Origin: Rhizobium laguerreae
GTDB lineage: Bacteria > Pseudomonadota > Alphaproteobacteria > Rhizobiales > Rhizobiaceae
Length of the DNA: 64,000 nt
Assembly (NCBI RefSeq): GCF_002008165.1
Contig: NZ_MRDM01000015.1
Location: 107,805-171,804 of the forward strand
Reading direction: 5' to 3'
The notes under the pieces were generated by a model. That model ran no database searches. It was not told the DNA's origin and saw nothing but the letters and a program-made list of their open reading frames with translations. The translations under genes and the position numbers were made by a program. Below are positions 44,614 through 54,103 of the stretch, piece after piece. The first letter of the stretch is position 1. Every line of letters starts with the position of its first letter.

Positions 44614-46578
44614 ATGAACGGAAACAAGCAGGCGGCGGGCGTCTATTCAGTTCCGAAGCAATGGGCCGAGCGCGCGTTCATCGATGCGCAGCGCTACGAG
44701 GCGATGTACGCGGCCTCGATCGCCAACCCGGAAGAGTTCTGGGGCGAACACGGCAAGCGCATCCACTGGATCAAGCCTTACAGCACCGTCAAGAACACTT
44801 CGTTCGAATCGGGCAAGGTCTCGATCAGGTGGTTCGAGGACGGCACCACCAACGTCTCCTACAATTGCATCGACCGGCATCTGACCGAGCGGGGCGACAA
44901 GTTCGCCATCATCTCGGTGGGGGACGACCCGAAGGATGACGCCCGCATTACCTATCGCGAACTGTACGCCCATGTCATGAAATGGGCGAATGTTTTGCGG
45001 TCGCAGGGCATCGGGAAGGGCGACAAGGTCACCGTATACCTGCCGATGATCCCCGAGCTCACCTATGCGATGCTCGCCTGCACGCGCATCGGCGCGATCC
45101 ATTCGACGCTCTCCACCAATTGCCCGCCCAAAGTCCTGGCAAGCTGCATCGCCGATGCGGCGAGCACCGTCGTGGTCACCGCCGACTCGGGCACGCGCGG
45201 TGGGCGCAAGTTGGAGCTGAAGGTCAAATTGGACGCTGCGCTGGACAAGCTTCCCGAGGTGGTGACAAGCGTCATCGTGGTCAAGCACACCGGCGCGCCG
45301 GTCAGCATGCTGAAAGGTCGCGACCACTATTATGACGAACTCGCCGAGACCGTCCCCGATCAATGCCCGCCAGAGGAGATGAAGGCGGAAGACCCGCTGT
45401 TCGTCCTCTATACGTCAGGTTCCACCGGCAAACCGAAGGGGGTGGTGCATACCACAGGCGGCTATCTCGTCTATACCGCCATGACGCACCAATATGTCTT
45501 CGACTACCGCGACGGCGACATCCACTGGTGCACTGCCGAAATTAGTTGGATCACCGGCCACAGCTACACTGTCTACGGGCCGCTCGCCAACGGTGCGACG
45601 ACCCTCATCTTCGAGGGCACCCCAACCTACCCGAGCATGTCGCGATACTGGGACATCATCGACAAGCACAAGGTCAGCCTGTTCTACACCGCCCCCACGG
45701 CGATCCGCTCCTTGATGGGATCGGGCGAGGATGCGGTGAAATCGAATTCGCTCGCCTCGCTCCGCCTCCTCGGTTCAGTCGGCGAGCCGATCGACCCGAA
45801 AACCTGGGACTGGTATCACCGCGTCGTCGGCGGCGGGCGCTGCCCGATCGTCGACACCTGGTTTCAGACCGAGACCGGCGGCATCCTGATGACGCCGCTT
45901 CCCGGCGCCACCGAGCTGAAGCCAGGCTCCGTCGGCACCCCCTTCTTCGGCGTCAGGCCTGAGCTGGTCGATGCGGCGGGCAACGTGCTCGATGGCGTTG
46001 CAAACGGAAACCTGGTTATCGCTGACAGCTGGCCGGGCCAGATGCGCACGCTTTACCGCGACCACGAGCGCTTCGAGCAGGAATATTTCTCCATCTATCC
46101 AGACAAATATTTTACCGGCGACGGCGCCCGGCGCGATGCAGGCGGCCATTACTCGATCACGGGCCGCATCGACGACGTCATCAACGTCTCCGGCCACCGC
46201 ATCGGCACGGCGGAAGTCGAATCCGCCCTGGTCGCCCACGCTAGCGTTTCGGAAGCCGCGGTGGTCGGCTATCCGCACGAGATCAAGGGGCAGGGCATCT
46301 ACGCTTACGTAACCCTTATCGACGGCGAGGCTGCCTCTGACGAGCTGCGCAAGGAACTCGTTTCCTGGGTGCGCAAGGAGATAGGCCCGATCTTCACGAT
46401 CGACAAGGTCCAGTTCGCGCAGGGCCTGCCGAAAACAACCTCGGGGAAAATCATTCGCCGCATCCTGCGCAAGATCGCTGAGGACAAATGCACCGAGTTC
46501 GGTGACACCTCGACGCTCTCTAACCCCGCCGTGGTCGATCACCTGATAGACAACCGGCTGAACCGGAAGGCTGCCTGA
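44614..46578 (+). CDS. acs: Acetyl-CoA synthetase (AMP-forming)
   Basis: A 654-residue ANL-family enzyme, normal length for Acs. It has the N-terminal EFWGEHGKRIHWIKPYSTVK, the P-loop-like YTSGSTGKPKGVVHTTGGYL, WFQTETGGILMTPLPG for acetate binding, the hinge in GRIDDVINVSGHRIGTAE, and the catalytic lysine in LPKTTSGKIIRRILRK. It converts acetate, ATP and CoA to acetyl-CoA, AMP and PPi. It follows the phasin by 100 bases with AGGAGGGAC before the start. It can regenerate the acetyl-CoA used by the CoA-transferase. Propionate is a possible second substrate. Confidence 0.92.
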   Translation: MNGNKQAAGVYSVPKQWAERAFIDAQRYEAMYAASIANPEEFWGEHGKRIHWIKPYSTVKNTSFESGKVSIRWFEDGTTNVSYNCIDRHLTERGDKFAIISVGDDPKDDARITYRELYAHVMKWANVLRSQGIGKGDKVTVYLPMIPELTYAMLACTRIGAIHSTLSTNCPPKVLASCIADAASTVVVTADSGTRGGRKLELKVKLDAALDKLPEVVTSVIVVKHTGAPVSMLKGRDHYYDELAETVPDQCPPEEMKAEDPLFVLYTSGSTGKPKGVVHTTGGYLVYTAMTHQYVFDYRDGDIHWCTAEISWITGHSYTVYGPLANGATTLIFEGTPTYPSMSRYWDIIDKHKVSLFYTAPTAIRSLMGSGEDAVKSNSLASLRLLGSVGEPIDPKTWDWYHRVVGGGRCPIVDTWFQTETGGILMTPLPGATELKPGSVGTPFFGVRPELVDAAGNVLDGVANGNLVIADSWPGQMRTLYRDHERFEQEYFSIYPDKYFTGDGARRDAGGHYSITGRIDDVINVSGHRIGTAEVESALVAHASVSEAAVVGYPHEIKGQGIYAYVTLIDGEAASDELRKELVSWVRKEIGPIFTIDKVQFAQGLPKTTSGKIIRRILRKIAEDKCTEFGDTSTLSNPAVVDHLIDNRLNRKAA

Positions 46579-46684
46579 CGACACGACAAGATGAAGACGT
46601 GGGTTCCGGCGCGTTACCGCACCGGAGCCGACGGGACGATCAAGGGAAGGACAATTTGTGGCCAGACGTACGAGGGAGGGAACG

Positions 46685-47299
46685 ATGAGATTGATCATCC
46701 TTGGACCGCCGGGGGCGGGCAAGGGAACACAGGCAGCGCGCCTCGCCGAGCGGCTGGGCGTGCCACAACTGTCGACGGGAGATATGCTGCGCGCCGCGGT
46801 CACCAAGGGCTCGCCGGTTGGCCTTGCTGCGCGCGACCTCATAGCGCGGGGCGAATTGGTTGGCGACGACATCGTCGTCAATTGCGTCCTGGAACGCATC
46901 GCCGAGCCGGGCGCTGCGTCCGGCTTCATCCTCGACGGCTTTCCCCGCACGCTGGGACAGGCGCGGGCCCTCGACGAAGCGCTCGAAAAGGCACACCTCG
47001 GTCTGGATGCGGTGCTCGAACTGAAGGTCGACGAATCCGTGCTGCTAGACCGCATCATCTATCGGGCGCGCGAGGCCAAGGCCGCAGGCCTGCCGGTGCG
47101 CGCCGACGACAATCCGGAAGCGCTGAAAGTCAGGCTCGAGTCCTACCGGACGCAGACGCAGCCGCTCGCGGATCACTACCGCACCGCCGGGCTCCTACGC
47201 ACCGTTAATGGGCTGAGGCCCGTCGATGAGGTTACGTCCAGCCTTTTTGCGGAATTGCGGCTCCAACCGAGAACGGCCGACCCGGGCTCTCTTGGGTGA
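46685..47299 (+). CDS. adk: Adenylate kinase (short type)
   Basis: A 204-residue NMP kinase. The P-loop is GPPGAGKGTQAA; LSTGDMLRAAV and GFILDGFPRTLGQARAL bind AMP; the LID is the short form (RAREAKAAGLPVRADDNPEALKVRL). The ATG at 46685 follows GGAGGGAACG. It recycles the AMP made by the upstream synthetase to ADP. It is additional to the essential chromosomal adk usually found in the ribosomal protein cluster, so here it appears to serve the operon. Confidence 0.9.
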   Translation: MRLIILGPPGAGKGTQAARLAERLGVPQLSTGDMLRAAVTKGSPVGLAARDLIARGELVGDDIVVNCVLERIAEPGAASGFILDGFPRTLGQARALDEALEKAHLGLDAVLELKVDESVLLDRIIYRAREAKAAGLPVRADDNPEALKVRLESYRTQTQPLADHYRTAGLLRTVNGLRPVDEVTSSLFAELRLQPRTADPGSLG

Positions 47300-48014
47300 C
47301 TTTCGATGAGCGACGCAAATCGTCTTTAAAAACCTACGGCTGGCGTTTTAGCCTCCCTGCATTTCTTGTCAGAAGCCCGAGCCAAGTAAAGTTGTCTGTC
47401 ATTTATAACACCCACCAGGAAACCCAGCAGGCGACATTGAACTGGTAACTGGGTTATCTGTCCGATACCCGGAAACTGAAATGCACCGGGGCGGCACGAC
47501 GGACAGCGTGGCGCCGGGCCAGGGCTCTGGCCCACCCGGGATGCCCGGCCGACGGCATGAGAGGCGTTGTCGCGCCCGCGGCGCCATCTAACCGCACGCC
47601 GAGCCAGCAGGAAGTTGCTTAGATGGCCCAGGATGAGGCGATCCGGCAGGGAGTTGATCTGCGCGCTCATAGCTCCCAACGTTCTCTTTCTCCGTGGGGA
47701 GTGTCGAATTGGTTTCTCTTTCCCTGTGGCCACAACGCCTCAGTAGTAAGATTGACAGAGCGGCACCCGCCAAGCCGCCCGCTTTCCTCAGTCCGCAATG
47801 AATAGCTAACCCGCTGTTTAGGAGTTTAAATTCGAGGTGTGCACCTATGCGGGCGTCTTTCGATTTCATCCTTAGCAATGTCGGGAGTAAGCGATGCAGA
47901 TAGTCTAACTACCATGGCGAGTACCGCCTCTCATCAGACGTAGAACACGGACGAGACGCCTCCGACTGCATCGGTGGGCGCACTCATGCGACACCTGAAC
48001 GGGAAGCGGAGCCG
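47300..48014. other. Region without a recognised gene
   Basis: About 700 bases. Frames on the minus strand (47326-47733, 47588-47878) contain protein-like bits such as QINSLPDRLILGHLSNFLLA but belong to no family I can name. A terminator of the preceding operon is not obvious. Confidence 0.4.
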
Positions 48015-48477
48015 ATGCTCAGAAGACTCGTTGCAGCATGCCGGATTGTTTCTCTTTGCGTCGCCGTGGCGTTTGCCGCCAAAAGCGGCGTCGGCAACCT
48101 CGATCGCGGGGACACCAGACTTCTAATTTCGGAATGCAAGTTGCATGCATTACTGCGCACCCAATGCGCCTACGTGTTGGCTACAGCATTTCATGAGACT
48201 GGAGGCCTTATGATGCCGGTGCGAGAGACTTTCGCGACATCTGACGATCAGGCGATTGCCTGTCTTGACAGTGCATGGGCAAAGGGCAAACTGCCTTGGG
48301 TCACCTCCCCATATTGGCGTCAAGGCTGGTTTGGAAGAGGATACTCCCAACTCACGCACGAGAACAACTACCGCACGGTCAGCATCAAGCTCGGCATCGA
48401 TCTCGTGTCCTTTCCAGCAAAAGCACTGATACCAGAAATTGCGGCGAAGGTGCTTGTCATGGGCTTGAAGGAAGGCT

Positions 48478-48485
48478 GGTTTACC
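48478..48485. repeat. IS66 target-site duplication, left
   Basis: GGTTTACC, repeated at 51061-51068, the 8-bp duplication typical of IS66. Confidence 0.9.
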
Positions 48486-48564
48486 GTAAGCGCGATTTTC
48501 CATGCACATTGACGTAGGCGGTATCTCTGAACCAGCCGCTTTCGCGAAGCGATATCCGGGTCTG

Positions 48565-50144
48565 TCAGGCAGCGGAGGCTTTGGAGAAGTTGAACGGCAG
48601 CAGGTCGCCGATGTCGGCGGCTTCTTCGCGCTGAGGCAACTCAGCAAGCACGTGGCGTAGCCAGGTGAGTGGGTCGACGCCACAGGCGCGGCAGGTCAGC
48701 ATCAGACTGTAGATCACGGCGCTGGCCCTGGCTCCGTCAGCGGTATCGCTGAACAGCCACGATTTTCTTCCGGTCGCAAAAACTCTGATGTCGCGTTCCA
48801 GAATGTTGTTATCGATCGGCATCCTGCCGTCGCTGATGTAGCGCGTCAGGTAATCCCATTGGTTCAGGGTGTAGGACACGGCATCGCCTAGCTTGGTATC
48901 CGGCACGACCTTCGGCGCGATATTGTCGAGCCACGTCTTTAGGGCGATGAGGACAGGCAAGCTGTGCTGTTGCCGGAAACGACGAATGCAATCGGCCTGC
49001 GTTTCACCGGCGTCGGGCGTTTGGTCTCTTGCCTGCTTTTCGATACGGTAGAGCTGCTCGAAGAACCGGAGCGCCTGTTCCGGCGGTCCGCCTCCATTCT
49101 TCCGGGTTTTGAGAGCCTCGACGAAGCGCCGCCGGGAATGGGCCATGCATCCGACATGGGTTGCGCCATGCAATGTGCGCCATGCGGTGTATCCATCGGT
49201 CACCAATATGCCGCTATAGTTACCGAGAAAGGTCTGCGGGTGGACCTGGCCGCGGCCCTGTTGATAGTCGAGAAGCACGATTGGCTCCTCACTATCGTCG
49301 CTGCTGCGATACGCCCACATGTAAGATGTGCTGGTGGCTTCCTTGTCTTTTTCCTTCAAGACCTGAACTGTTGTCTCGTCACCATGAATGAGAGGCTGCG
49401 ACTGAAGCCGCAATCTCAGCGCATCGTAGATGCGATGCAAATGCCTCTCGCTCGAACCGATCACCCAGTGCGCGAGAGCACCTCGGCTGATCGGTACGCC
49501 GGCCCGTTCGAACGTTTGCGCCACGCGGTAGAGCGGCGTGCCGTCGACATATTTGTGGACGAGTGCGAAGGCCAGCGTGGAGGCGGTGGCGATGCTGCCC
49601 GGCAATGGTTGCGGCGGCATCGGTGCGATCACGACAGGTGTGTTGATGCCGGTGCGGTCGCAATGGCGGCAGGCGTATTTGAACCGCACATTCTGCAGAA
49701 CCTTAGCCTTGACCTCGATATTAAGCTGCTCGGTAATGGCCTCGCCCATGCGATGCATTTGACTGTCGCAGCAAGGGCAAACTTTCTGATCGTCGGGAAG
49801 GTCGTATTCGACACGCTCGCGGGGCAGGTCTTCTGGCAGAGGTCTGCGGCCCCGCTTTTTACCCGCGGCACTTTCGACTGCAGGCAGGCCTGTATCCGGG
49901 AGATCGGCGACGTCGTCGCCATGATCAGGATCATCCTCGTCTGCGGCCTCTTCGGCTTCGTTGAAGAGGCGATCGACGTGCTTTTCGCTGCGGGGTGCAA
50001 ACCGATGCAGCCTTGCGAGTGCCAGTTCCTCTTCCAGCTTGACGACCTGCCGTGACAGCGCTTCCTTCTCGGCTTTGAGCGCAGCGATTTCAGCAGCAAC
50101 TGCGCCATCAGCTCTGCAACGCTCGGTTCGCCGGTTCGGGTCAT
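48565..50144 (-). pseudogene. IS66 transposase TnpC, frameshifted near the start
   Basis: The main frame (from within 50098 down to 48565) has the IS66 features: zinc-like CPCCDSQMHRMGEAITEQL, CRHCDRTG, GTPLYRVAQTFERAGVPISRGALAHW, HGDETTVQVL (first Asp), VTDGYTAWRTL, and DGRMPIDNNILERDIR. The N-terminal 15 codons (MTRTGEPSVAELMAQ) lie in another frame from 50144. A missing base near 50099 separates them. Either the element is defective or there is a sequencing error. Confidence 0.85.
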
Positions 50145-50196
50145 CCCAGTTTTGAATCTGAACCGCGTCGCCGCGTCAACAGATCAACACGCCACC

Positions 50197-50550
50197 TCAG
50201 CCAGCGATCTGATATTGCCGAACCGGATGGCGGATCATCGCATCGATATCAATGCCGTCGAGTATCCAGTGGAGCTGCTCGCTCGAGAGCGTTACCACCG
50301 CAGTCTCTCGGCGGGGCCAACGGAACCTGTCCTCCGTCAATTTCTTCAGGACCATGACAAAGCCCGACCGGTCAAAGAACAGCAGCTTCACCCTATCCCG
50401 ACGGCGGTTGCAGAAGGCAAACACCGCCGGAGCAAACGGGTCCAGCGCCATCGTCTCCTGGACCAGGACCGCAAGGCTATTGATGCCTGCCCGAAAGTCG
50501 ATCGGTTCGCGATGCAGGTAGACCTTGAGATCAGCGCCCAGTCTGAACAT
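50197..50550 (-). CDS. tnpB: IS66 accessory protein TnpB
   Basis: A 117-residue protein with KVYLHREPIDFRAGINSLAV and VKLLFFDRSGFVMVLKKLTE and FRWP, the signature of IS66 Orf2 (TnpB). It is full length and required with TnpA and TnpC for transposition. It overlaps the tnpA end. Confidence 0.92.
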   Translation of the reverse strand: MFRLGADLKVYLHREPIDFRAGINSLAVLVQETMALDPFAPAVFAFCNRRRDRVKLLFFDRSGFVMVLKKLTEDRFRWPRRETAVVTLSSEQLHWILDGIDIDAMIRHPVRQYQIAG

Positions 50551-50977
50551 GACCCAACGCTCCGATTATCGCCGTCAATCCGCTGAGATCATTGCACTCC
50601 AGCGTCAGTCTCACACCATTGGGCAGGGACGCGCTCACCTTTGCTGGAGAGGAAAGCGGGCCGTTCCTGTCCATTCTCGGCAATCGCTCTTCGCGATCCG
50701 CGGCAGGCATCTCAATGTCGAACTCCCTGCTCGGGGCGGCGACCTGAACGGGGATAAACGCAGATGTCGAAGACGGCGATAATGGATGGGCTTGGGTGTG
50801 CTTCCTGATCCATTTCCAAACGAGGTTCGCATTGACCCCGTGTTCTCGCGCTAGTTTCGATACCGATGCGCCGGGCTCAAGGCAGGCAGCAACAAGGCGA
50901 TCCTTCGACCCTTGATCGAAGCGGCGTCTTCCATTCAGACCGACCAGCCGTACCGCGAGTTTTTGACCTTCATCCAT
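50531..50977 (-). CDS. tnpA: IS66 accessory protein TnpA
   Basis: A 148-residue protein. The HTH is RLVAACLEPGASVSKLAREHGVNANLVWKWIRKH, quoted here by its core SVSKLAREHGVNANLVWKW. The C-terminal LPNGVRLTLEC segment is usual for IS66 Orf1. The start at 50977 (MDEGQKLAV) is preferred; a longer frame to 51025 extends into the element end. Confidence 0.9.
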   Translation of the reverse strand: MDEGQKLAVRLVGLNGRRRFDQGSKDRLVAACLEPGASVSKLAREHGVNANLVWKWIRKHTQAHPLSPSSTSAFIPVQVAAPSREFDIEMPAADREERLPRMDRNGPLSSPAKVSASLPNGVRLTLECNDLSGLTAIIGALGHVQTGR

Positions 50978-51060
50978 AACTTGGTGTCCACCTCTTTTAA
51001 GTGGACACCACATGCCAAAGCTCACTCAAATACAGAAGGTGCGGAGAAATTCGCGCTTAC

Positions 51061-51068
51061 GGTTTACC
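51061..51068. repeat. IS66 target-site duplication, right
   Basis: GGTTTACC, identical to 48478-48485. Confidence 0.9.
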
Positions 51069-51221
51069 GGCAAGAAACTCTCTGATTACATTAACCTTGG
51101 CACAACCAACTTCATCGGCGCTCGCCATGTTATCAATGGAACGGATCATGCGGGTAAGATCGCGAAATATGCCGTCGCGTACGACGCGACACTTGAGCAA
51201 GGCGGCTATAGTGTGATGTAA

Positions 51222-51554
51222 ACTACAGCAAAGGTCGCCGCTCCATAGCAGGAACTAACTACGGAAAGGAAATCGCTGGTCCCATTCCAGCGTAGTCGGG
51301 GCCAGGGCAATGACCTCGTTGATATGATCAGCTTCAGGCGGCAATGATGAAGAACAAAGAATGACCAGTATTTAGACCCGTGCTCCCAAGCCCGCGCGAA
51401 TGTCTCAACGCAGCCTTGATAGAGCAGCCGTCGAAACCGCGGCTTACCGAAGTGGTTCACAATTTCGTATGCGGCGGTTGGGAGCATTAATCGACAGGAC
51501 CAAAACCGTTCAGGTGTTCCATAAGTACCTAAGTGTTGTAGCCGCAAAGTTGAA
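51222..51554. other. Unrecognised DNA between the endolysin relic and an ISNCY scrap
   Basis: About 330 bases. The minus strand has protein-like bits (RLMLPTAAYEIVNHFGKPRF) in a broken frame that I cannot assign. Confidence 0.35.
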
Positions 51555-51735
51555 GTGTCCTGTTTCTGCAAAGTTGGAATGTCACTCTCCCCGGGTTTTG
51601 ATGACGTGGGAGATTGCGGATGGGACTGATAGCGATGAGCGCGCGCGACCTGCAACGGATCGAGCGCCGGCCGGGCGACGATGGTGTCGGCGGCGCATGC
51701 GCAGCAGAGATGCACAGGCGCTGCCAATGACGGTC
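51555..51735 (+). pseudogene. ISNCY-family transposase 5' fragment
   Basis: GLIAMSARDLQRIE at 51622-51665 is the typical start of ISNCY transposases. The frame ends after about 35 codons at the livF gene. The preceding TGTTTCTGCAAAGTTGG may be the element's left end. Confidence 0.6.
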
Positions 51736-52378
51736 AAATAGAAGTGATCTGGCCACGATCCATGCGATAAACCATATCGAGGCCCTTACCGGCGTGCCGA
51801 AGATCGGCGCCGGAAAGGAGGATGGAAAGACCAAGCGGCCGCAGGGATGCGACGACCTCGGAAATGCGCTTGGAAAGCGCGGGGGCGACGCCTTCGAATG
51901 GCTCGTCTAGCATTAACAGCTGGGTGCCAGTCATGCGTGCGCGACCGATGGCCACGAGTTTCTGCTGGCCGCCTGAAAGCTGGAGGGCGCGGCGATGGCG
52001 GAAGTCCGCTGCCTCCGGAATGAGCGCATAGACATCGTCGAGCCGCTTCTGCGCATCTGTGACGCCAGCTGCCCATGCCGGAATAAGCAGGTTTTCCTCA
52101 ACAGTCAGTTCGGGAATAAGGCGCCTGTCTTCCGGCGCGAAGCCCATCTGGTGGTGCACGCGCAGATGCGGCGCCTCACGAGAAATGTCCTTCTTCTCAT
52201 AATGTATCGAACCTGCCCGGAGTGGCAAGAGCCCCATTATCGCACGCATCAACGTGGTCTTACCGGCACCATTGCGTCCGACGATTCCGACCATCGAGTG
52301 GGCTTCGACCTTCATGGAAACGTCACGCAGAATAGGAACCCCGCCGATGGAGACGTTGATTGACTTCACCTCAAGCAT
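51734..52378 (-). CDS. livF: Branched-chain-type ABC transporter ATP-binding protein LivF
   Basis: A 214-residue ATPase with Walker A GRNGAGKTTL, Q-loop VHHQMGFAPEDRRLI, signature LSGGQQKLVAIGRA and Walker B LLMLDEPFEGVAP. The start at 52378 overlaps livG (ATGCTTGA). It is 15-25 residues shorter than usual and ends at the border of an ISNCY scrap, so its last residues could have been altered. It works with LivG, LivM and LivH in an importer for branched-chain amino acids or related acids. Confidence 0.9.
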   Translation of the reverse strand: MLEVKSINVSIGGVPILRDVSMKVEAHSMVGIVGRNGAGKTTLMRAIMGLLPLRAGSIHYEKKDISREAPHLRVHHQMGFAPEDRRLIPELTVEENLLIPAWAAGVTDAQKRLDDVYALIPEAADFRHRRALQLSGGQQKLVAIGRARMTGTQLLMLDEPFEGVAPALSKRISEVVASLRPLGLSILLSGADLRHAGKGLDMVYRMDRGQITSI

Positions 52379-53147
52379 GGTTGTCCTCCTTGGGAACGCG
52401 ATGTTCTTCACCAATGATGAGTTCGCGCACTTGTCGGTCGCTGAGGACCGTTTCAGGAGGTCCATCAATCAGTACCCGGCCTTCGAAGAAAGCGAGCACG
52501 CGGTCGGAGTAGCGGCGAACGATCTCCATGTCGTGCTCGACGAAGAGCACGCTGACGCCTGCGACACGGGTCGCGTCAATAATGCGGTCCATGACCGAGA
52601 ACTTTTCTTCGCTGGCGACGCCGCTCGTCGGCTCGTCCAGGAAAAGAACCTTCGGCTTGCCAACCATGGCAATTGCAATGTCGAGAAGCTTGCGGATGCC
52701 TTCGGGCATCGTGCCGGCAATCGAGTTGCGGAACGCTCCAAGTCCGAACACCTCGAGCGTCTCGTCAGCATGGATCGCGAGCTCATCGTCGGAAAGAATC
52801 GAAAAGCCCTTGGCGCCAACGCTACCCGTTGCGCTGTAAGCAAACATCAGGTTCTCAATCGCTGTCAGCGAGTTGAACAATTGCGGAATCTGAAAGGACC
52901 GGGCAACGCCGCGCCGAGTGATCTGACGAGGTGAAAGCCCTACGATTTCCTGTCCCTCGAGCAGGATCGAACCGGAGTCCGGGCCCAGATAGCCCGTAAT
53001 CATATTGATGAACGTCGTCTTGCCGGCGCCGTTTGTGCCGATCAGACCCGAAATCGTTCCAGACATGATGTCGACATTCACGTCGTTTGCGGCAGTTACC
53101 GCGCCGAACCGCTTGACGAGGCTCTTTGCTTCAATAATCGGCTTCAT
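52371..53147 (-). CDS. livG: Branched-chain-type ABC transporter ATP-binding protein LivG
   Basis: A 258-residue ATPase with Walker A GTNGAGKTTF, ITRRGVARSFQIPQLF, and Walker B VLFLDEPTSGVASEEK. The signature is unusual: MPEGIRKLLDIAIAM in place of an LSGGQ-like motif, a variant seen in a subset of LivG proteins. It overlaps livM (ATGA) and livF. Confidence 0.9.
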   Translation of the reverse strand: MKPIIEAKSLVKRFGAVTAANDVNVDIMSGTISGLIGTNGAGKTTFINMITGYLGPDSGSILLEGQEIVGLSPRQITRRGVARSFQIPQLFNSLTAIENLMFAYSATGSVGAKGFSILSDDELAIHADETLEVFGLGAFRNSIAGTMPEGIRKLLDIAIAMVGKPKVLFLDEPTSGVASEEKFSVMDRIIDATRVAGVSVLFVEHDMEIVRRYSDRVLAFFEGRVLIDGPPETVLSDRQVRELIIGEEHRVPKEDNHA

Positions 53148-54103
53148 GCTTTTTCTCCTGCCTCGACGGTTGCCTTGCGCTTACCAAAACGGACCCCACC
53201 AAGGCCTGTCGGCAGAAACAGGATCATCGAGAGGATTATGACTCCAAGTACCAGTTGCCAAGTGTTGGGCGCATGCTGGTAGGCGAACGTCCTGACAAAT
53301 TCGAGTGCGAGCGCGGCGATGAAGGGCGTGAAGATGTTCCCGGTACCGGCAAGGACCGCGATCACCACGAATTCGCCCGAGGTTGCCCAGAAGGCCATTT
53401 CCGGATCCACATGCGCGACGAGAATGCCGCTCATGGAGCCACCTACGGCGGCTAGAATTGCCGCAAGGATGTAGGAGAGATAGATCGTCTTGCTTGCAGA
53501 CGCGCCGAGATACTCGACGCGAATCTCGTTATCCTTGATGCCAGGCAGCAGGCGACCGAGCGCCGTCTTGCCGAAGCACCAGACAGTTATCACCGCTGTG
53601 AAACAGATCAGGACGAGGATAACCAGGCCGTTGAAACGCGCAGTACCGCTCAGCGGCAGGCCGAACAAGGTCACGCCTCGGATGTTGAAGCCGTCCGTGC
53701 CGCCAAGTTCCACCGACTTCACCAGAAGACCGTAGAGAAGCATGGACAGGGCGAGCGTCAGCATCGCGAAGAAGATGTCGCGGTAACGCGACAGAAGGAG
53801 ACCGGCGACTGCAGCAGTCGCCGCGGCGATGATGACCGGGGCGATGAGCAAGAGAACCGCTTCGTTGATTTTCCAGAGATTGACCATCAGGCCGACGCAA
53901 TAGCCGCCGATCGCGTAGTAAAGTCCTTGGCCGAACGAGACCAGCCCGGCGCGCATCATCAGCACAAGGCCGAGTACCGCGAGCCCCTTGGCAAGGCCGA
54001 TCGAGATGACGAAGTTCCAGGTGGGTAGCGCCCAGGCTGCGACGATAAGGATAAGTGCCGCGCCGACGGCGACCGGCACAAAGGTTTGGGCTTTGTTCAT
54101 CAT
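53144..54103 (-). CDS. livM: Branched-chain-type ABC transporter permease LivM
   Basis: A 319-residue inner-membrane protein with about nine hydrophobic segments and the LivM motifs RAGLVSFGQGLYYAIGGY and GRLLPGIKDNEIRVEYLG, ending FLPTGLGGV. The ATG at 54103 overlaps the livH stop. The longer frame up to 54412 is out-of-frame livH sequence and was not used. Confidence 0.92.
   Translation of the reverse strand: MMNKAQTFVPVAVGAALILIVAAWALPTWNFVISIGLAKGLAVLGLVLMMRAGLVSFGQGLYYAIGGYCVGLMVNLWKINEAVLLLIAPVIIAAATAAVAGLLLSRYRDIFFAMLTLALSMLLYGLLVKSVELGGTDGFNIRGVTLFGLPLSGTARFNGLVILVLICFTAVITVWCFGKTALGRLLPGIKDNEIRVEYLGASASKTIYLSYILAAILAAVGGSMSGILVAHVDPEMAFWATSGEFVVIAVLAGTGNIFTPFIAALALEFVRTFAYQHAPNTWQLVLGVIILSMILFLPTGLGGVRFGKRKATVEAGEKA

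Larger units (their letters stand above)
48486..51060 (-). mobile_element. IS66-family element
   Basis: 2575 bases bounded by inverted ends (GTAAGCGCGATTTT at the left; GTAAGCGCGAATTT read inward from the right) and flanked by an exact 8-bp duplication GGTTTACC. It carries tnpA, tnpB and a frameshifted tnpC. The intact duplication indicates a direct insertion with no later rearrangement. Confidence 0.92.
48015..51221 (+). pseudogene. Endolysin/GH19-like muramidase gene split by an IS66 element
   Basis: The 5' part (48015-48485) encodes CAYVLATAFHETGGLMMPVR, LPWVTSPYWRQGWFGRGYSQL and TGIDLV-like LGIDLVSFP, then GLKEGWFT. The frame continues exactly after the IS66 at 51061 with TGKKLSDYINLGTTNFIGAR and HVINGTDHAGKIAKYA, ending at 51221. 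Joined without the insertion it gives about 210 residues of a phage-type peptidoglycan hydrolase. The N-terminus has a hydrophobic stretch (IVSLCVAVAFAAK), so it may be exported. It was inactivated by the insertion. Confidence 0.85.
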
